Source: Orientallactaga sibirica
Lineage: Eukaryota > Chordata > Mammalia > Rodentia > Dipodidae
DNA length: 64,000 nt
Direction: 5' to 3'
Assembly (NCBI GenBank): GCA_036365145.1
Contig: JAEOAD010001993.1
Location: 248,001 to 312,000, forward strand
Shown here: in pieces, positions 13,102 to 26,640 of the stretch
Numbering within the stretch: position 1 is the first letter of the stretch
Layout: each line of letters opens with the position of its first letter
Notes under the pieces: model-generated
Told to the model about the DNA's origin: nothing
The model's input: the letters and a program-made list of their open reading frames with translations, nothing else
The model's database searches: none
Made by a program: the position numbers and the translations under genes

Positions 13102-15629
13102 CGGTTCTAGGAATCAGTTTACTTTCTACGGAGATGGTTGAGTTTAGCAAGTTCAAACTTTCCCTGTTAATGTGATCTAAAAAGATGTCCAAGTTATTAG
13201 ATTTGCCTCATTGGTAAAGTAGTTTGTTGAGAAAACAAACATCTTCATTACGTAACACTGTAATATGTGAAATGAGCTAGTTCGGTTCTAGGAATCACTT
13301 GCTTTCCTCTGAAAGAAGGTTGAGTCAAGCAAGTTCAAACATTCCTAGTTTGTGTATCTAACAAGATGTACAAGTTAGTGGATTCACGTCATTTCTAAAT
13401 TAGTTTCTTTAGAAAACAAACATCTTCAGTACCGAACACTGTACTGTGTGAAATAAGTTAATTCGCTTCCAGGAATCAGTTTAATTTCTACGAAGAAGGT
13501 TGAGTCCAGCAAGTTCAAACGTCCCTAGTTTGTGTAATCTAATAAGATGTACAAGTTAGTGCATTCGCCTCATTTCTAAAGTAGTTTCTTTAGAAAAGAA
13601 ACATCTTCAGTACCGAACACTGTACTCTGTGAAATAAGGTAATTCGGTTCTAGGAATCAGTTTAATTTCTACAAAGATGGTTGAGTGCAGCAAGTTCAAA
13701 CTTTCCTTGTTAATGTAATCTAAAAAGATGCACAACTTAGTAGATTGGCCTCATTTCTAAAGTAGTTTGTTTACAAAACAAAAATCTTCATTACCGAACA
13801 CTATACTATGTGAAATGAGCTACTTTGGTTCTAGGAATCACTTGCTTTCCCTACGAAGAAGGTTGAGTGCAGCAAGTTTAAACTTTCCTCGTTTGTGTAA
13901 TCTAACAAGATGTACAAGTTACTGGATTCGCATCGTTTCTAAAGTGGTTTTTAGAAAACAAACATCTTCAGTACTGAACACTGTACTGTGTGAAATAAGT
14001 TAATTCGGTTCTAGGAATCATTTTCCTTTCTACGAAGATGGTTCAGTGTAGCAAGTTCAAACTTTCCTTGTTAATGTAATCTAAAAGATGGCCAACTTAG
14101 CAGAGTCACCTCATTTGGAAAATAGTTTGTTGAGAAAATTAACATCTTTATTGCCGAACATTGTACTGTGTGAAATAAGCTTATTTGGTTCTAAGAATCA
14201 CTTTCTTTCCTACAAAGAAAGTTGAGTGCAGCAAGTTGAAACTTTCCTTGTTAATGTAATCTAAAAAGATGCACAACTTAGTAGATTGGCCTCATTTCTA
14301 AAGTAGTTTCTTTATCAAAGAAACATCTTCAGTACCGAACACTGTACAGTGTGAAATGAGTTAATTCGCTTCTAGGAATCAGTTTAATTTCTACGAAGAA
14401 GGTTGAGTGCAGCAAGTTCAAACTTTCCTTGTTAACATAATCTAACAAGATGTACAAGTTACTGGATTCGCAGCGTTTCTAAAGTAGTTTCTTTAGAAAG
14501 AAACATCTTCAGTATCGAACACTGTACTGTGTGAAATAAGTGAATTCGCTTGTAGGAATCAGTTTCATTTCTACGAAGATGGTTGAGTGCAGCTAGTTCA
14601 AATTTCCTTGTTAATGTAATCTGAAAAGATGTCCAAGTTAGTATATTCGCCTCATTTCTAAAGTAGTTTATTTAGAAAACAAACCTAAATTGCCAAACTT
14701 TGTACTGTGTGAAATGAGCTAATTCGGTTCTAGGAATCAGTTTACTTTTCTACGAAGATGGTTGAGTGCAGCAAGTTCAAACTTTCCTTGTAAATGTAAT
14801 CTAAAAAGATGGCCAAGTTAGAAGATTCGCCTCATTTGTAAAGTACTTAGTTGAGAAAATAAACATCTTCATTGCCAAACATTGTACTGTGTGAAATAAG
14901 CTCATTCGGTTCTAGGAATCAGTTGCTTTCCTACAAAGAAGGTTGAGTGCAGCAAGTTCAAACTTTCCTTGTTAATGTAATCTAAAAAGATGCACAACTT
15001 AGTAGATTGGCCTCATTTCTAAAGTAGTTCGTTTGCAAAACAAACATCTTCATTACGAACACGGTACTATGTGAAATAAGCTAGTTCCATTCTAGGAATC
15101 ATTTGCTTTCCTACGAAGAAGGTTGAGTGCAGCAAGTTCAAACTTTCTTAGTTTGTATAATCTAACAACATGTATAAGTTAGTGGATTTGCCTCATTTCT
15201 AAAGTAGTTTCTTTACAAAAGAAACATCTTCAGTACTGAACACTGTACTGTGTGAAATAAGGTAAATCGGTTCTAGGAATCAGTTTAATTTCTACGAAGA
15301 TGGTTGATTGCAGCAAGTTCAAACTTTCCTTGTTAATGTAATCTAAAAAGATGCACAACTTAGTAGATTGGCTTCATTTCTAAAGTAGTTTGTTTACAAA
15401 ACAAACATCTTCATTACCGAAGACTATACTATGTGAAATGAGCTAGTTCGGTTCCAGGAATCACTTGCTTTCCTACGAAGAAGGATGAGTGCAGCAACTT
15501 CAAACTGTCTTCGTTTGTGTAATCTAAAAAGTTGTACAAGTTAGTGGATTCATGTCGTTTCTAAAGTGGTTTCTTTAGAAAACAAACATCTTCAGTACTG
15601 AACACTGTACTGTGTGAAATAAGTTAGTT
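13102..15629 (+). repeat. 14-monomer HOR, copy 2 (2,528 bp)
   Basis: Tandem copy of the preceding unit. By eye the two differ by only a handful of substitutions and six one-base indels, mostly in homopolymers: an extra C at about 13,850, one T fewer at about 13,950, one A fewer at about 14,085, an extra T at about 14,748, one C fewer at about 15,056, and a GAAAGAAGG form at about 13,310. Identity is therefore over 99% (my estimate), so this is the youngest large duplication in the window. Similarity continues to about 15,658, where CTACGAAG replaces CTACGGAG. Confidence 0.88.
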
Positions 15630-15658
15630 CGGTTCTAGGAATCAGTTTACTTTCTACG

Positions 15659-18600
15659 AAGATGGTTGAGTGCAGCAAGTTCAAACTTTTCTTGTTAATG
15701 TAATCTAAAAACATGGCCATGTTAGCAGAGTCACCTCATTTGTAAAATAGTTTGTTGAGAAAATTAACATCTTTATAGCCGAACATTGTACTGTATGCAA
15801 TAAGCTCATTCGGTTCTAGGAATCACTTGCTTTCCTACAAAGAAGGTTGAGTGCAGCAAGTTCAAACTTTCCTTGTTAATGTAATCTGAAAAGATGCACA
15901 ACTTTGTAGATTGGCCTCAATTCTAAAGTAGTTAGTTTAGAAAACAAACATCTTCATTACCGAACACTGACTATACTATGTGAAATGAGCTAGTTCGATT
16001 CTTGGAATCACTTGCTTTTCTACGAAGAAGGTTGAGTGCAGCAAGTTCAAACTTTCCTAGTTTGTGTAATCTAACAATATGTACAACTTAGTGGATTCGC
16101 CTCATTTCTGAAGTAGTTTCTATAGAAAAGAAATATCTTCAGTACCCAACACTGTACTGTGTGAAATAAGTGAATTCGCTTCTAGGAATCAGTTTAATTT
16201 CTACTAAGATGGTTGAGGGCAGCAACTTCAAACTTTTCTTGTTAATGTAATCTAAAAAGATGACCAAGTTAGTAGATTCGCCTCATTTGTAAAGTAGTTT
16301 GTTGAGAAAATTAACATCTTTATTGCCCAAAATTGTACTGTGTGAAATAAGCTCATTCGGTTCTAGTAATCACTTGCTTTCCTACAAAGAAGGTTGAGTG
16401 CAGCAAGTTCAAACTTTCCTTTTTAATGTAATCTGAAAAGTTGCACAACTTAGTAGATTGGCCTCATTTCTAAAGTAGTTTCTTTAGAAAAGAAACATCT
16501 TCAGTACCGAACACTGTATTGTGAGAAATGAGTTAATTCGCTTCTAGGAATCAGTTTAATTTCTACGAAGATGGTTGAGTGCAGCAAGTTCAAACTTTCC
16601 TAGTTTGTGCAATCTAACAAGACGTACAAGTTAGTGGATTCGCGTCATTTCTAAATTAGTTTCTTTAGAAAACAAACATCTTCAGTACCGAACACTGTAC
16701 TGTGTGAAATAAGTTAATTCGGTTCTAGGAATTAGTTTAATTTCTACGAAGATGGTTGAGTGCAGCAAGTTCAAACTTTTCTTGTTAATGTAATCACAAA
16801 CGATGGCCAATTTAGAAGATTCGCCTCATTTGTAAAGTAGTTTGTTGAGAAAACAAACATCTTCATTGCCAAACATTGTACTGTGTGAAAAAAGATCATT
16901 CGGTTCTAGAATACAGTTGCTTTCCTTCAAAGAAGGTTGAGTGCAGCAAGTTCAAACTTTCCTAGTTTGTGTAATCTAACAATATGTACAAGTTAGTGGA
17001 TTCTCTTCATTTCTAAATTAGTTTCTTTAGAAAACAATCATCTTCAGTACCAAACACTGTACTGTGTGAAATAAGTTACTTCGGTTCTAGGAATCAGTTT
17101 CCTTTCTACGAAGATTGTTGAGTTTAGTAAGTTCAAACATTCCTTGTTAATGTAATCTAAAAAGATGTCCAAGTTAATAGATTCACCTCATTTCTAAAGT
17201 AGTTTCTTTAGAATACAAACCTTCATTGCCAAACATTGTACTGTGTGAAATGAGCTAATTCGGTTCTAGGAATCAGTTTACTTTCTACGAAAATGGTTGA
17301 GTTTAGCAACGTCAAACTTTCCTTGGTAATGTAATCTCAAAAGATGTCCAAGATAGTAGATTTGCCTCATTGGTAAAGTAGTTTGTTGAGAAAACAAAGA
17401 TCTTCATTGCCGTACATTGTACTGTGTGAAAAATGGTAATTTGGTTCTAGAATTCAGTTCCTTTCCTACAAAGACGGTTGAGTGCAGCAAGTTCAAACTT
17501 TCCTTGTTAATGTAATCTAGAAAGATGCACAACTTACTAGATTGGCCTCATTTCTAAAGTTGTTCGTTTAGAAAAGAAACATCTTCAGTACCGAACATTG
17601 TACTGGGTGAAATAAGTTAATTCAAAACTAGGAATCAGTTTAATTTCTACGAAGAAGGTTGAGTGCAGCAAGTTCAAATTTTCCTAGTTTGTGTAATCTA
17701 ACAAGATGTACAAGTTAGTGGATAAGCATAATTTCTAACGTAGTTTCTATAGAAAAGAAACATCTTCAGTACCAAACACTGTACTGTGTGAAATACGTTA
17801 ATTGGCTTCGAGGAATCAGTTTAATTTCTACGAAGATGGTTGAGTTTAGCAAGTTCAAACTTCCCTTGTTAATATAATCTAAAAAGATGTCCAAGTTAGT
17901 AGATTTGCCTCATTGGTAAAGTAGTTTGTTGAGAAAACAAACATCTTCATTGCTGAACATTGTACTGAGTGAAAAAAGCTCATTCGGTTCTAGAATTCAG
18001 TTGCTTTCCTACAAAGAAGGTTGAGTGCAGCAAGTTCAAACTTTCCTTGTTTATGTAATCTGAAAAGATGCACAACTTAGTCTATTGGACTCATTTCTAA
18101 AGTAGTTTGTTTAGAAAACAAACATCTTCATTACCGAACACGGTACTAAGTGAAATGATCTAGTTCGATTCTAGGAATCACTTGCTTTCCTAATAAGAAG
18201 GTTGAGTGCAGCAAGTTCAAACGTTTCTAGTTTGTGTAATCTATGAAGATGTACAAGTTAGTAAATTCACGTCGTTTCTAAAGTGGTTTCTTTAGAAAAC
18301 AAACATCTTCAGTACTGAACACTGTACTGTGTGAAATAAGTTAATTCGGTTCTAGGATTCAGTTTCCTCTCTAAAGATGGTTGAGTGCAGCAAGTTCCAT
18401 CACTCCTATTTACTGTAATCTAAAATATGGCCAAGTTAGCAGATTCACATCATTTTTAAAGTAGTTTGTTGAGAAAATTAACGTCTTTATTGCCAAACAT
18501 TGTAGTGTGTGAAATAAGCTCATTCGGTTCTAGTATCACTTGCTTTCCTACAAAGACGGTTGAGTGCAGCAAGTTCAATCTTTCCTTATTAATGTAATCT

Positions 18601-21600
18601 ATAAAGATGCACAACTTAGTAGATTGGCCTCATTTCTAAAGTAGTTTGTTTAGAAAACAAACATCTTCATTACCGAACACTGTACCATGTGAAATAATCT
18701 AGTTAGTTTCTAGGAATCACTTGCTTTCCTACGAAGAAGGTTGAGTGCAGCAAGTTCAAACTTTCCTAGTTTGTGTAATCTAACAATATGTACGTTAGTG
18801 GATTCGCGTCATTTCTAAATTCGTTTCTTTAGAAAACAAACATATTCAGTACCGAACACTGTACTGTGTGAAATAAGTTAATTCGGTTATAGGAATCAGT
18901 TTCCTTTCTACGAAGATGGTTGAGTTTAGCAACGTCATACTTTCCTTGTTAATGTAATCTAAAAAGATGTCCAAGTTAGTAGATTTGCCTCATTGGTAAA
19001 GTAGTTTGTTGAGAAAATAAACATCTTCATTGCCAAACATTGTCCTGTGTGAAATGAGCTAATTCGGTTCTGGAATTCAGTTGCTTTCCTACAAAGACGG
19101 TTGAGTGCATCAAGTTCAAACTTTGCTTGTTAATGTAATGCAAAAATATGCACAACGTAGTAGATTGGCATCATTTCTGAAGTAGTTTCTTTAGAAAAGA
19201 AACATCTTCAGTACCGAACACTGTACTGTGTGAAATAAGTTAATTCGCTTCTAGGAATCAGTTTAAATTCTACGAAGAAGGTTGAGTGCAGCAAGTTCAA
19301 ACTTTCCTAGTTTGTGTAATCTAACAAGATGTACAAGTTAGTTGATTCGCATCATTTCTAAAGTGGTTTCTTTAGTAAACAAAGATCTTCAGTACTGAAC
19401 AGTGTACTGTGTGAAATAAGTTAATTCTGTTCTAGGAACCAGTTTCCGTTCTACGAAGATGGTTGAGTGCAGCAAGTTCAACCTTCCTTGTTAATGTAAT
19501 CTCAAAAGATGGCCAAGTTAGAAGATTCGCCTCATTTCTAAAGTACTTTGTTGAGAAAACAAACATCTTCATTGCCGAAAATTTTACTGTGTGAAATAAG
19601 CTCATTCGGTTCTAGGAATCACTTGCTTTCCTACAAAGAAGGTTGAGTGCAGCAAGTTCAAACTTTCCTTGTTAATGTAATCTTAAAAGTTGCACAACTT
19701 AGCAGATTGGCCTCATTTCTAAAGTAGTTTGTTTAGAAAACAAACATCTTCATTACTGAACACTGTACTATGTGAAATGAGCTAGTTGGTTCTAGGAATC
19801 ACTTGCTTTCCTACGGAGAAGGTTCAGTGCAGCAAGTTCAAACTTTCCTAGTTTGTGTAATCTAACAAGATGTACAAGTTAGTGGATTCGGGTCATTTCT
19901 AAAGTGGTTCCTTTAGAAAACAAACATCTTCAGTACTGAACACTGTACTGTGTGAAATAAGTTAAGTCGGTTCTAGGAATCAGTTCCTTTCCACGAAGAT
20001 GGTTGAATGCAGCAAGTTCAAACTTTCCTTGTTAATGTATTCTAAAAAGATGCACAACGTAGTAGAATGGCCTCATTTCTAAAGTAGTTTCTTTAGAAAA
20101 GAAACATCTTCAGTACGGGACACTGTACTGTGCGAAATGTGAATTTGCGTCTAGGAATCAGTTTAATTTCTACGAAGACGGTTGAGTTTAAAAACGTCAA
20201 ACTTTCCTTGTTAATGTAATCTAAAAAAATGTCCAAGTTAGTAGATTCGCCTCATATCTAAAGTAGTTTCTTTAGAAAACAAATCTTCATTGCCAAACAT
20301 TGGACTCTGTGAAATGAGCTAATTCGGTTCTAGGAATCAGTTTACTTTCTACGAAGATGGTTGAGTTTAACAACGTCAAACTTTCCTTGTTAATGTAATC
20401 TAAAAAGATGTCCAAGTAAGTAAATTTGCCTCATTGGTAAAATAGTTTGTGAAAAAACAAACATCTTCATTGCCGATCATTGTACTGTGTGAAAAAAGCT
20501 AATTTGGTTCTAGAATTCAGTTGCTTTCCTACAAACACGGTTGAGTGCAGCAAGTTCAAACTTTCCTTGTTAATGCAATCTAAAAGATGCACAACGTAGT
20601 AGATTGGCCTCATTTCTAAAGTAGTTGCTTTAGAAAAGAAACATCTCCAGTACCGAACACTGTACTGTGTGAAATAAGTTAATTCGCTTCTAGGAATCAG
20701 TTTAATTTCTACGAAGAAGGTTGAGTGCAGCAAGTTCAAATTTTCCTAGTTTGTGTAATCTAACAAGTAGTACAAGTTAGTGGATACGGCTCATTTCTAA
20801 CGTAGTTCCTTTAGAAAAGAAACATCTTCAGTACCAAACACTGTACTGTGTGAAATAAGTTAATTTGCTTCTAGGAATCAGTTTAATTTCTATGAAGATG
20901 GTTGTGTTTAGCAAGTTCAAACTTTCCATGTTAATGTAATCTAAAAAGATGTCCAAGTTAGTAGATTTGCCTCACTGGTAAAGTAGTTTGTTGAGAAAAC
21001 AAACATCTTCATTGCTGAACATTGTTCTGTGTGAAAAAAGCTCATTCGGTTCTAGAATTCAGTTGCTTTCCTACAGGGACGGTTGAGTGCAGCCAAGTTC
21101 AAACTTTCCTTGTTAATGTAATCTAAAAAGATGCACAAATTAGTAGATTGGCCTCATTCTAAAGTAGTTTCCTTAGAAAAGAAACATCTTCAGAACCGAA
21201 CACTGTACTGTTTGAAATAAGTTAATTCGCTTCGAGGAATCAGTTTAATTTCTATGAATATGGTTGAGGGCAGCAAGTTCAAACTTTCCTTGTTAATGTA
21301 ATCTAAAAAGATGGCCAAGGTAGTAGATTCACCTCATTTGTAAAGTAGTTTGTTGAGAAAACAAACATCGTCTTTGCTGAACATTGTACTGTGTGAAATA
21401 AGCTCATTCGGTTCTAGGAATCAGTTGCTTTCCTTCAAAGAAGGTTGAGTGCAGAAAGTTCAAACTTTCATTGTTAATGTAACCTAAAAAGATGCACAAC
21501 GTAGTAGATTGGCCTCATTTCTCAAGTAGTTTGTTTAGAAAACAAACATCTTCATTACCGAACACTGTACTATGTGAAATAAGCTAGTTTGGTTCTAGTA

Positions 21601-24240
21601 ATAACTTGCTTTCCTACAAAGAAAGTTGAGTGCAGCAAGTTCAACCTTTCCTAGTTTGTGGAATCTAACAAGATGTACAAGGTAGTGGGTTCACATCATT
21701 TCTAAAGTAGTTTCTTTAGAAAACACACATCTTCACTACCGAACCCTGTACTGTGTGAAATAACTTAATTGGGTTCTATGAATCATTTTCCTTTCCACGA
21801 AGATGGTTGAGTTTAGCAAGTTCAAACTCTCCTTGTTAATGTAATCTAAAAAGATGTCCAAGTTAGTAGACTCGCCTCATTTCTAAAGTAGTTTTTTTAG
21901 AAAACAAACCTTCATTGTCAAACATTGTACTGTGTGAAATAAGCTTATTCGGTTCTAGGAATCAGTTTACTTTCTACGAAGATGGTTGAGTTTAGCAAGT
22001 TCAAACTTTCCTTGTTAATGTAATCTAAAAAGATGTCGAAGTTAGTAGATTTGCCTCATTGGTAAAGTAGTGTGTTGAGAAAACAAACATCTTCAATGCG
22101 GAACATTGTACTGTGTGTAAAAAGCTAATTCGGTTCTAGAATTCATTTGCTTTCCTACAAAGACGGTTCAGTGCAGAAAGTTCAAACTTTCCTTGTTAAT
22201 GTAATCTAAAAAGGTGGCCAAGTTAGAAGATTTGCCTCATTTGTAAAGTACTTTGTTTAGAAAACAAACATCTTCATTGCGGAACATTGTACTGTGTGAA
22301 ATAAGCGCATTCGGGTATAGGAATCAATTGCTTTCCGACAAAGAAGGTTGAGTGCAGCAAGGTCAAACTTTCCTTGTTAATGAAATCTGAAAAGTTGCAC
22401 AACTTAGTAGATTGGCCTCATTTCTAAAGTAGCTTGTTTAGAAAACAAACATCTTCATTACTGAACACTGTACTATGTGAAATGAGCTAGTTCGGTTCTA
22501 GGAATCACTTGCTTTCCTACGAAGAAGGTTGAGTGCAGCAAGTTCAAACGTGCCTAGTTTGTGTAATCTAACAAGATGTACAAGTTAGTGGATTCACGTC
22601 GTTTCTAAAGTGGTTCCTTTAGAAAACAAACATCTTCACTACTGAACACTGTACTGTGTGAAATAAATTAATTCGGTTCTAGGAATCAGTTTCCTTTCCA
22701 CGAAGATGGTTGAGGGCAGCAAGTTCAAACTCCTTGTCAATGTAATTTAAAAAGATGGCCGAGTTAGCAGATTCACCTCATTCGTAAAGTAGTTTGTTGA
22801 GAAAATTAACATCTTCATTGCCGAACATTGTACTGTGTGAAATAAGCTCATTTGGTTCTAGGAATCACTTGCTTTCCCACAAAGAAGGTTGAGTGCAGCA
22901 AGTTCAAACTTTCCTTGTTAATGTAATCTAAAAAGGTGCACAACTTAGAAGATTGGCCTCATTTCTAAAGTAGTTTCTTTAGAAAAGAAACATCTTCAGT
23001 ACCGAACAGTGTACTGTGTGAAATGTTAATTCGCTTCTAGGAATCAGTTTAATTTCTACGAAGACGGTTGAGTGCAGCAAGGTCAAACATTCCTTGTTAA
23101 TGTAATCTAAAAAGATGGCCAAGATAGGAGATTCGCCTCATTTGTAAAGTAGTTTGTTGAGAAAACAAACATCTTCATTTCCGAACATTGTACTGTGAAA
23201 TAAGCTCATTCGGTTCTAGGAAACACTTGCTTTCCTATAAAGAAGGTTGAGTGCAGGAAGTTCAAACTTTTCTAGTTTGTGTAATCTATCAAGATGTACA
23301 AATTAGTGGATTCGCATAATTTCTAAAGTGCTTCCTTTAGAAAACAAACATATTCAGTACTGAACACTGTACTGTGTGAAATATGTTAGTTCGGTTCTAG
23401 GAATCAGTTTCCTTTCCATGAATATGGTTGAGTGCAGCAAGTTCAAACTTTCCTTGTTAATATAATCTAAAAAGAAGGCCAAGTTAGCAGATTCACCTCT
23501 TTTGTAAAGAAGTTTGTTGAGAAAATTAACATCTTCATTGCCGAACATTGTACTGTGTGAAATAAGCTCATTCGGTTCTAGGTATCACTTGCTTTCCTAC
23601 AAAGAAGGTTGAGTGCAGCAAGTTCAAACTTTCCTTGTTAATGTAATCTAAAACGATGCACAACTTTGTAGATTGGCCTCATTTCTAAAGTAGTTTCTTT
23701 AGAAAAGGAACATCTTCAGTAACAAACACTGTACTGTGTGAAATGTTAATTCGCTTCTAGGAATCAGTTTAATTTCTACGAAGACGGTTGAGTGCAGCAA
23801 GTTCAAACTTTCCCTGTTAATGTAATCTAAAAAGATGGCCACGTTAGGAGATACGTCTCATTTGTAAAGTACTTTGTTGAGAAAACAAACATCTTCATTG
23901 CCGAACATTGTACTGGGTGAAATAAGCACATTCGGTTCTAGGAATCAGTTGCTTTCCTACAAAGAAGGTTGAGTGCAGCAAGTTCAAACTTTCCTTTTTA
24001 ATGTAATCTAACAAAATGACAAGTTAGCAGATTCTCGTCATTTGTAAAGTAGTTTGTTGAGAAAATTAACATCTTCATTGCCGAACATTGTACTCTGTGA
24101 AATAAGCTCATTCGGTTCTAGGAATCAGTTTACTTTCTGCGAAGATGATTGAGTTTAGCAAGTTCAAACTTTCCTTGTTAATGTAATCTAAAAAGATGTC
24201 CAAGTTAGTAGATTTGCCTCATTGGTAAAGTAGTTCGTTG
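15659..24240 (+). repeat. Mixed monomers, long stretch without a recent HOR
   Basis: Families A to F occur in varying order. The GCTTGTTAATGTAATGCAAAAATATGC-type monomer at about 19,120 is related to those at about 31,120 and 33,460 in the 13-monomer HOR. C-type monomers with a CTTCATT dyad flank dominate 22.7-24.1 kb. The monomer at 24,121-24,240 has the private start CTGCGAAGATGATTG, shared with about 30,530 and 32,880. It ends in a 38-bp deletion at 24,240. No gene, RNA or mobile element is visible. Confidence 0.7.
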
Positions 24241-24255
24241 TGAAATAAGCTCATT
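24228..24255 (+). other. 38-bp deletion junction
   Basis: GTTCGTTG is followed by TGAAATAAGCTC. The related monomers at about 30,625 and 32,975 have a full dyad right arm and the CATCTTCATTGCTGAACATTG part here. This break marks the start of the irregular stretch at 24.2-26.6 kb. Confidence 0.75.
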
Positions 24256-26640
24256 CAGTTCTAGGAATCATTTGCTTTCCTACAAAGAAGGTTGAGTGCA
24301 GCAAGTTCAAACTTTCCTTGTTAATGTAATGTGAAAAGATGCACAGCTTAGTAGATTGGCCTCATTTCTAAAGTAGTTTGTTTAGAAAACAAACATCTTC
24401 AGAACACTGTAGTGTGAAATGAGCTAATTCGGTTCCTTTCAAAAGAAGGTTGAGTGCAGCAAGTTCAAACTTTCCTAGTTTTGTAATCTAACAAGATGTA
24501 CAAGTTAGTAGATTCGTCATTTCTAAAGTAGTTTCTTTAGAAAACAAACATCTTCATTACCGAACACTGTACTGTGTGAAAAAAGCTAATTTGGTTCTAG
24601 AAATCAGTTTGCTTTCTATGAAGAAGGTTGAGTGCAGCAAGTTCAAACTTTCCCTGTTAATGTTCTAAAAAGATGTAGTTAGTAGATTTGCCTCATTTTT
24701 AAAGTAGTTTGAAAACAAACATCTTCAGAACATTGTACTGTGTGAAATATGAATTCGGTTCTAGGAAGTCAGTTTGCTTTAGAAAACAAACATATTCAGT
24801 TCAAAACTTTCCTTGTGATGTACAACTTGTAATTGAAATGTTAAGTTAGTAGATTCGCCTCAGTTTAATTTCTATGTAAGTACGGTTCTTGAGTGCAAAC
24901 ATCTTCATTGCCGAACATTGTACTGTGTGAAATAAGTTCATTCGGTTCTTTCCCTACAAAGAAGGTTGAGTGCAGCAAGTTCAAAACTTTCCTAGTTAAT
25001 GTAATCTATGCAGATTCGCCTCATTTCTAAAGTAGTTTGTTTGAGAAAACAAAACATCTTCATTGCCGAACATTGTACTGTGTGAAATAAGCTAATTTGG
25101 TTCTAGGAATCACTTTTTGCAGCAAGTTCAAACTTTCCTAGTTTGTGTAATCTAACAAGATGTACAAGTTAGTAGATTCGCCTCATTTCTAAAGTAGTTT
25201 CTTGAGAAAACAAACATCTTCATTGCCGAACATTGTACTGTGTGAAATAAGCTAATTCGGTTCTAGGAATCACTTGCTTTCCTACAAAGAAGGTTGAGTG
25301 CAGCAAGTTCAAACTTTCCTAGTTTGTGTAATCTAACAAGATGTACAAGTTAGTAGATTCGCCTCATTTCTAAAGTAGTTTCTTGAGAAAACAAACATCT
25401 TCATTTTAACATTGTACTAATTCGGTTCTAGGAATCAGCTTTTAAAAGAAGGTTGAGTGCAGCAAGTTCAAACTTTCCTTGTTAATGTAATCTAAAAGAT
25501 GTACAAGTTAGTAGATTGGCCTCATTTCTAAAGTAGTTTCTTGAGAAAACAAACATCTTCATTAGAACATTGTACTGTGTGAAATAAGTTAATTCGGTTC
25601 TAGAATCAGTTTGCTTTCTACAAAGATGGTTGAGTGCAGCAAGTTCAAACTTTCCTTGTTAATGTAATCTAAAAAGATGGCCAAGTTAGTAGATTCGCCT
25701 CATTTGTAAAGCAGTTTGTTGAGAAAGCAAACATCTTCATTGCCGAACATTGTACTGTGTGAAATAAGTAAAACAAAAGAAGGTTAGAATTCAAACTTTC
25801 CTTGTTAATGTCATCTAAAAAGATGGGCAAGTATTTTGTTGAGAAAATAACAGTTCATTGCCCAAACATTGTACTGTGTGAGATAAGCTCATTCGGTTCT
25901 AGGAATCACTTGCTTTCCTACAAAGAAGGTTGAGTGCAGAAGGTTGAGTGCAGCAAGTTCAAACTTTCCTTGTTAATGTAATCTGAAAAGATGCACAACT
26001 TAGTAGATTGGCCTCATTTCTAGAGTAGTTTCTTTAGAAAACAAACATCTTCATTACTGAACACGTTACTGTGAAATAAAGCTAGTTCCTCTCGAAGAAG
26101 GTTGAGTTTTGCTTGAAGCAAGTTCAAAGTTTGTGTAATCTAACAAGATGTACAAGTTAGTTGACATTTCTAAAGTAGTTTCTTGAGAAAACAAACATCT
26201 TCATTACTGAACATTGTACTGTGTGAAATAAATTAATTCAGTTCTAGGAATCAGTTCCTTTTCACGAAGATGGTTGAGTGCAGCAAGTTCAAACTTTCCT
26301 TGTTAATGTAATCTAAAAAGATGTCCAAGTTAGTAGAATTGACTCATTGGTAAAGTAGTTTGTTGAGAAAACAAACATCTTCATTGGAACATTGTACTGT
26401 GTGAAAAAGCCAATTCGGTTCTAGAATTCATTTGCTTTCCTACAAAGATGGTTGAGTGCAGCAAGTTCAAACTTGTTAATGTAATCTAAAAAAGATCAAA
26501 TTAGTAGATTGGCATTATTTCTAAAGTAGTTTCTTTAGAAAAGAAACATCTTCACTGAACACTGTACTGTGTGAAATAAGTTAGCTCAGTTCTAGGAATC
26601 AGTTGCTTTTTACGAAGAAAGTTGAGTGCAGCAAGTTCAA
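24241..26640 (+). repeat. Indel-rich irregular satellite stretch
   Basis: Monomers here are shortened or scrambled by many small indels: missing pieces of the CGAACATTG segment at about 24,400, a short damaged monomer at about 24,770-24,880, a lost 3' segment at about 25,110 and 25,400, and a heavily shortened monomer at about 25,770-25,860. A perfect 14-bp tandem microduplication of AAGGTTGAGTGCAG lies at 25,926-25,953. It is still plainly the same satellite. Mutational decay, a recombination scar or poor consensus sequence would all look like this. Confidence 0.75.

Noticed and set aside
13767..14003. Plus-strand open frame of 78 codons (another at 58,689-58,877)
   Set aside because: It lies fully inside satellite monomers. 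The homologous stretch in the neighbouring 14-monomer copy (about 11,239-11,475) is not kept in the same frame because of one-base indels, so it is not under coding constraint.
20467..20739. Longest minus-strand open frame (90 codons), and similar ones such as 47,404-47,670, 45,954-46,199 and 44,036-44,257
   Set aside because: These are chance open stretches of the satellite read backwards. Their peptides are variants of one another (the same INKESLNLLHST-type string each time), and they end after about one monomer because 181 is not a multiple of three. No start context, codon signal or conserved frame supports a gene.
24241..26640. A different satellite family in the irregular stretch
   Set aside because: Each segment aligns to the ordinary monomer in order. 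Only deletions and small duplications separate it from the rest, so a second family is not needed.
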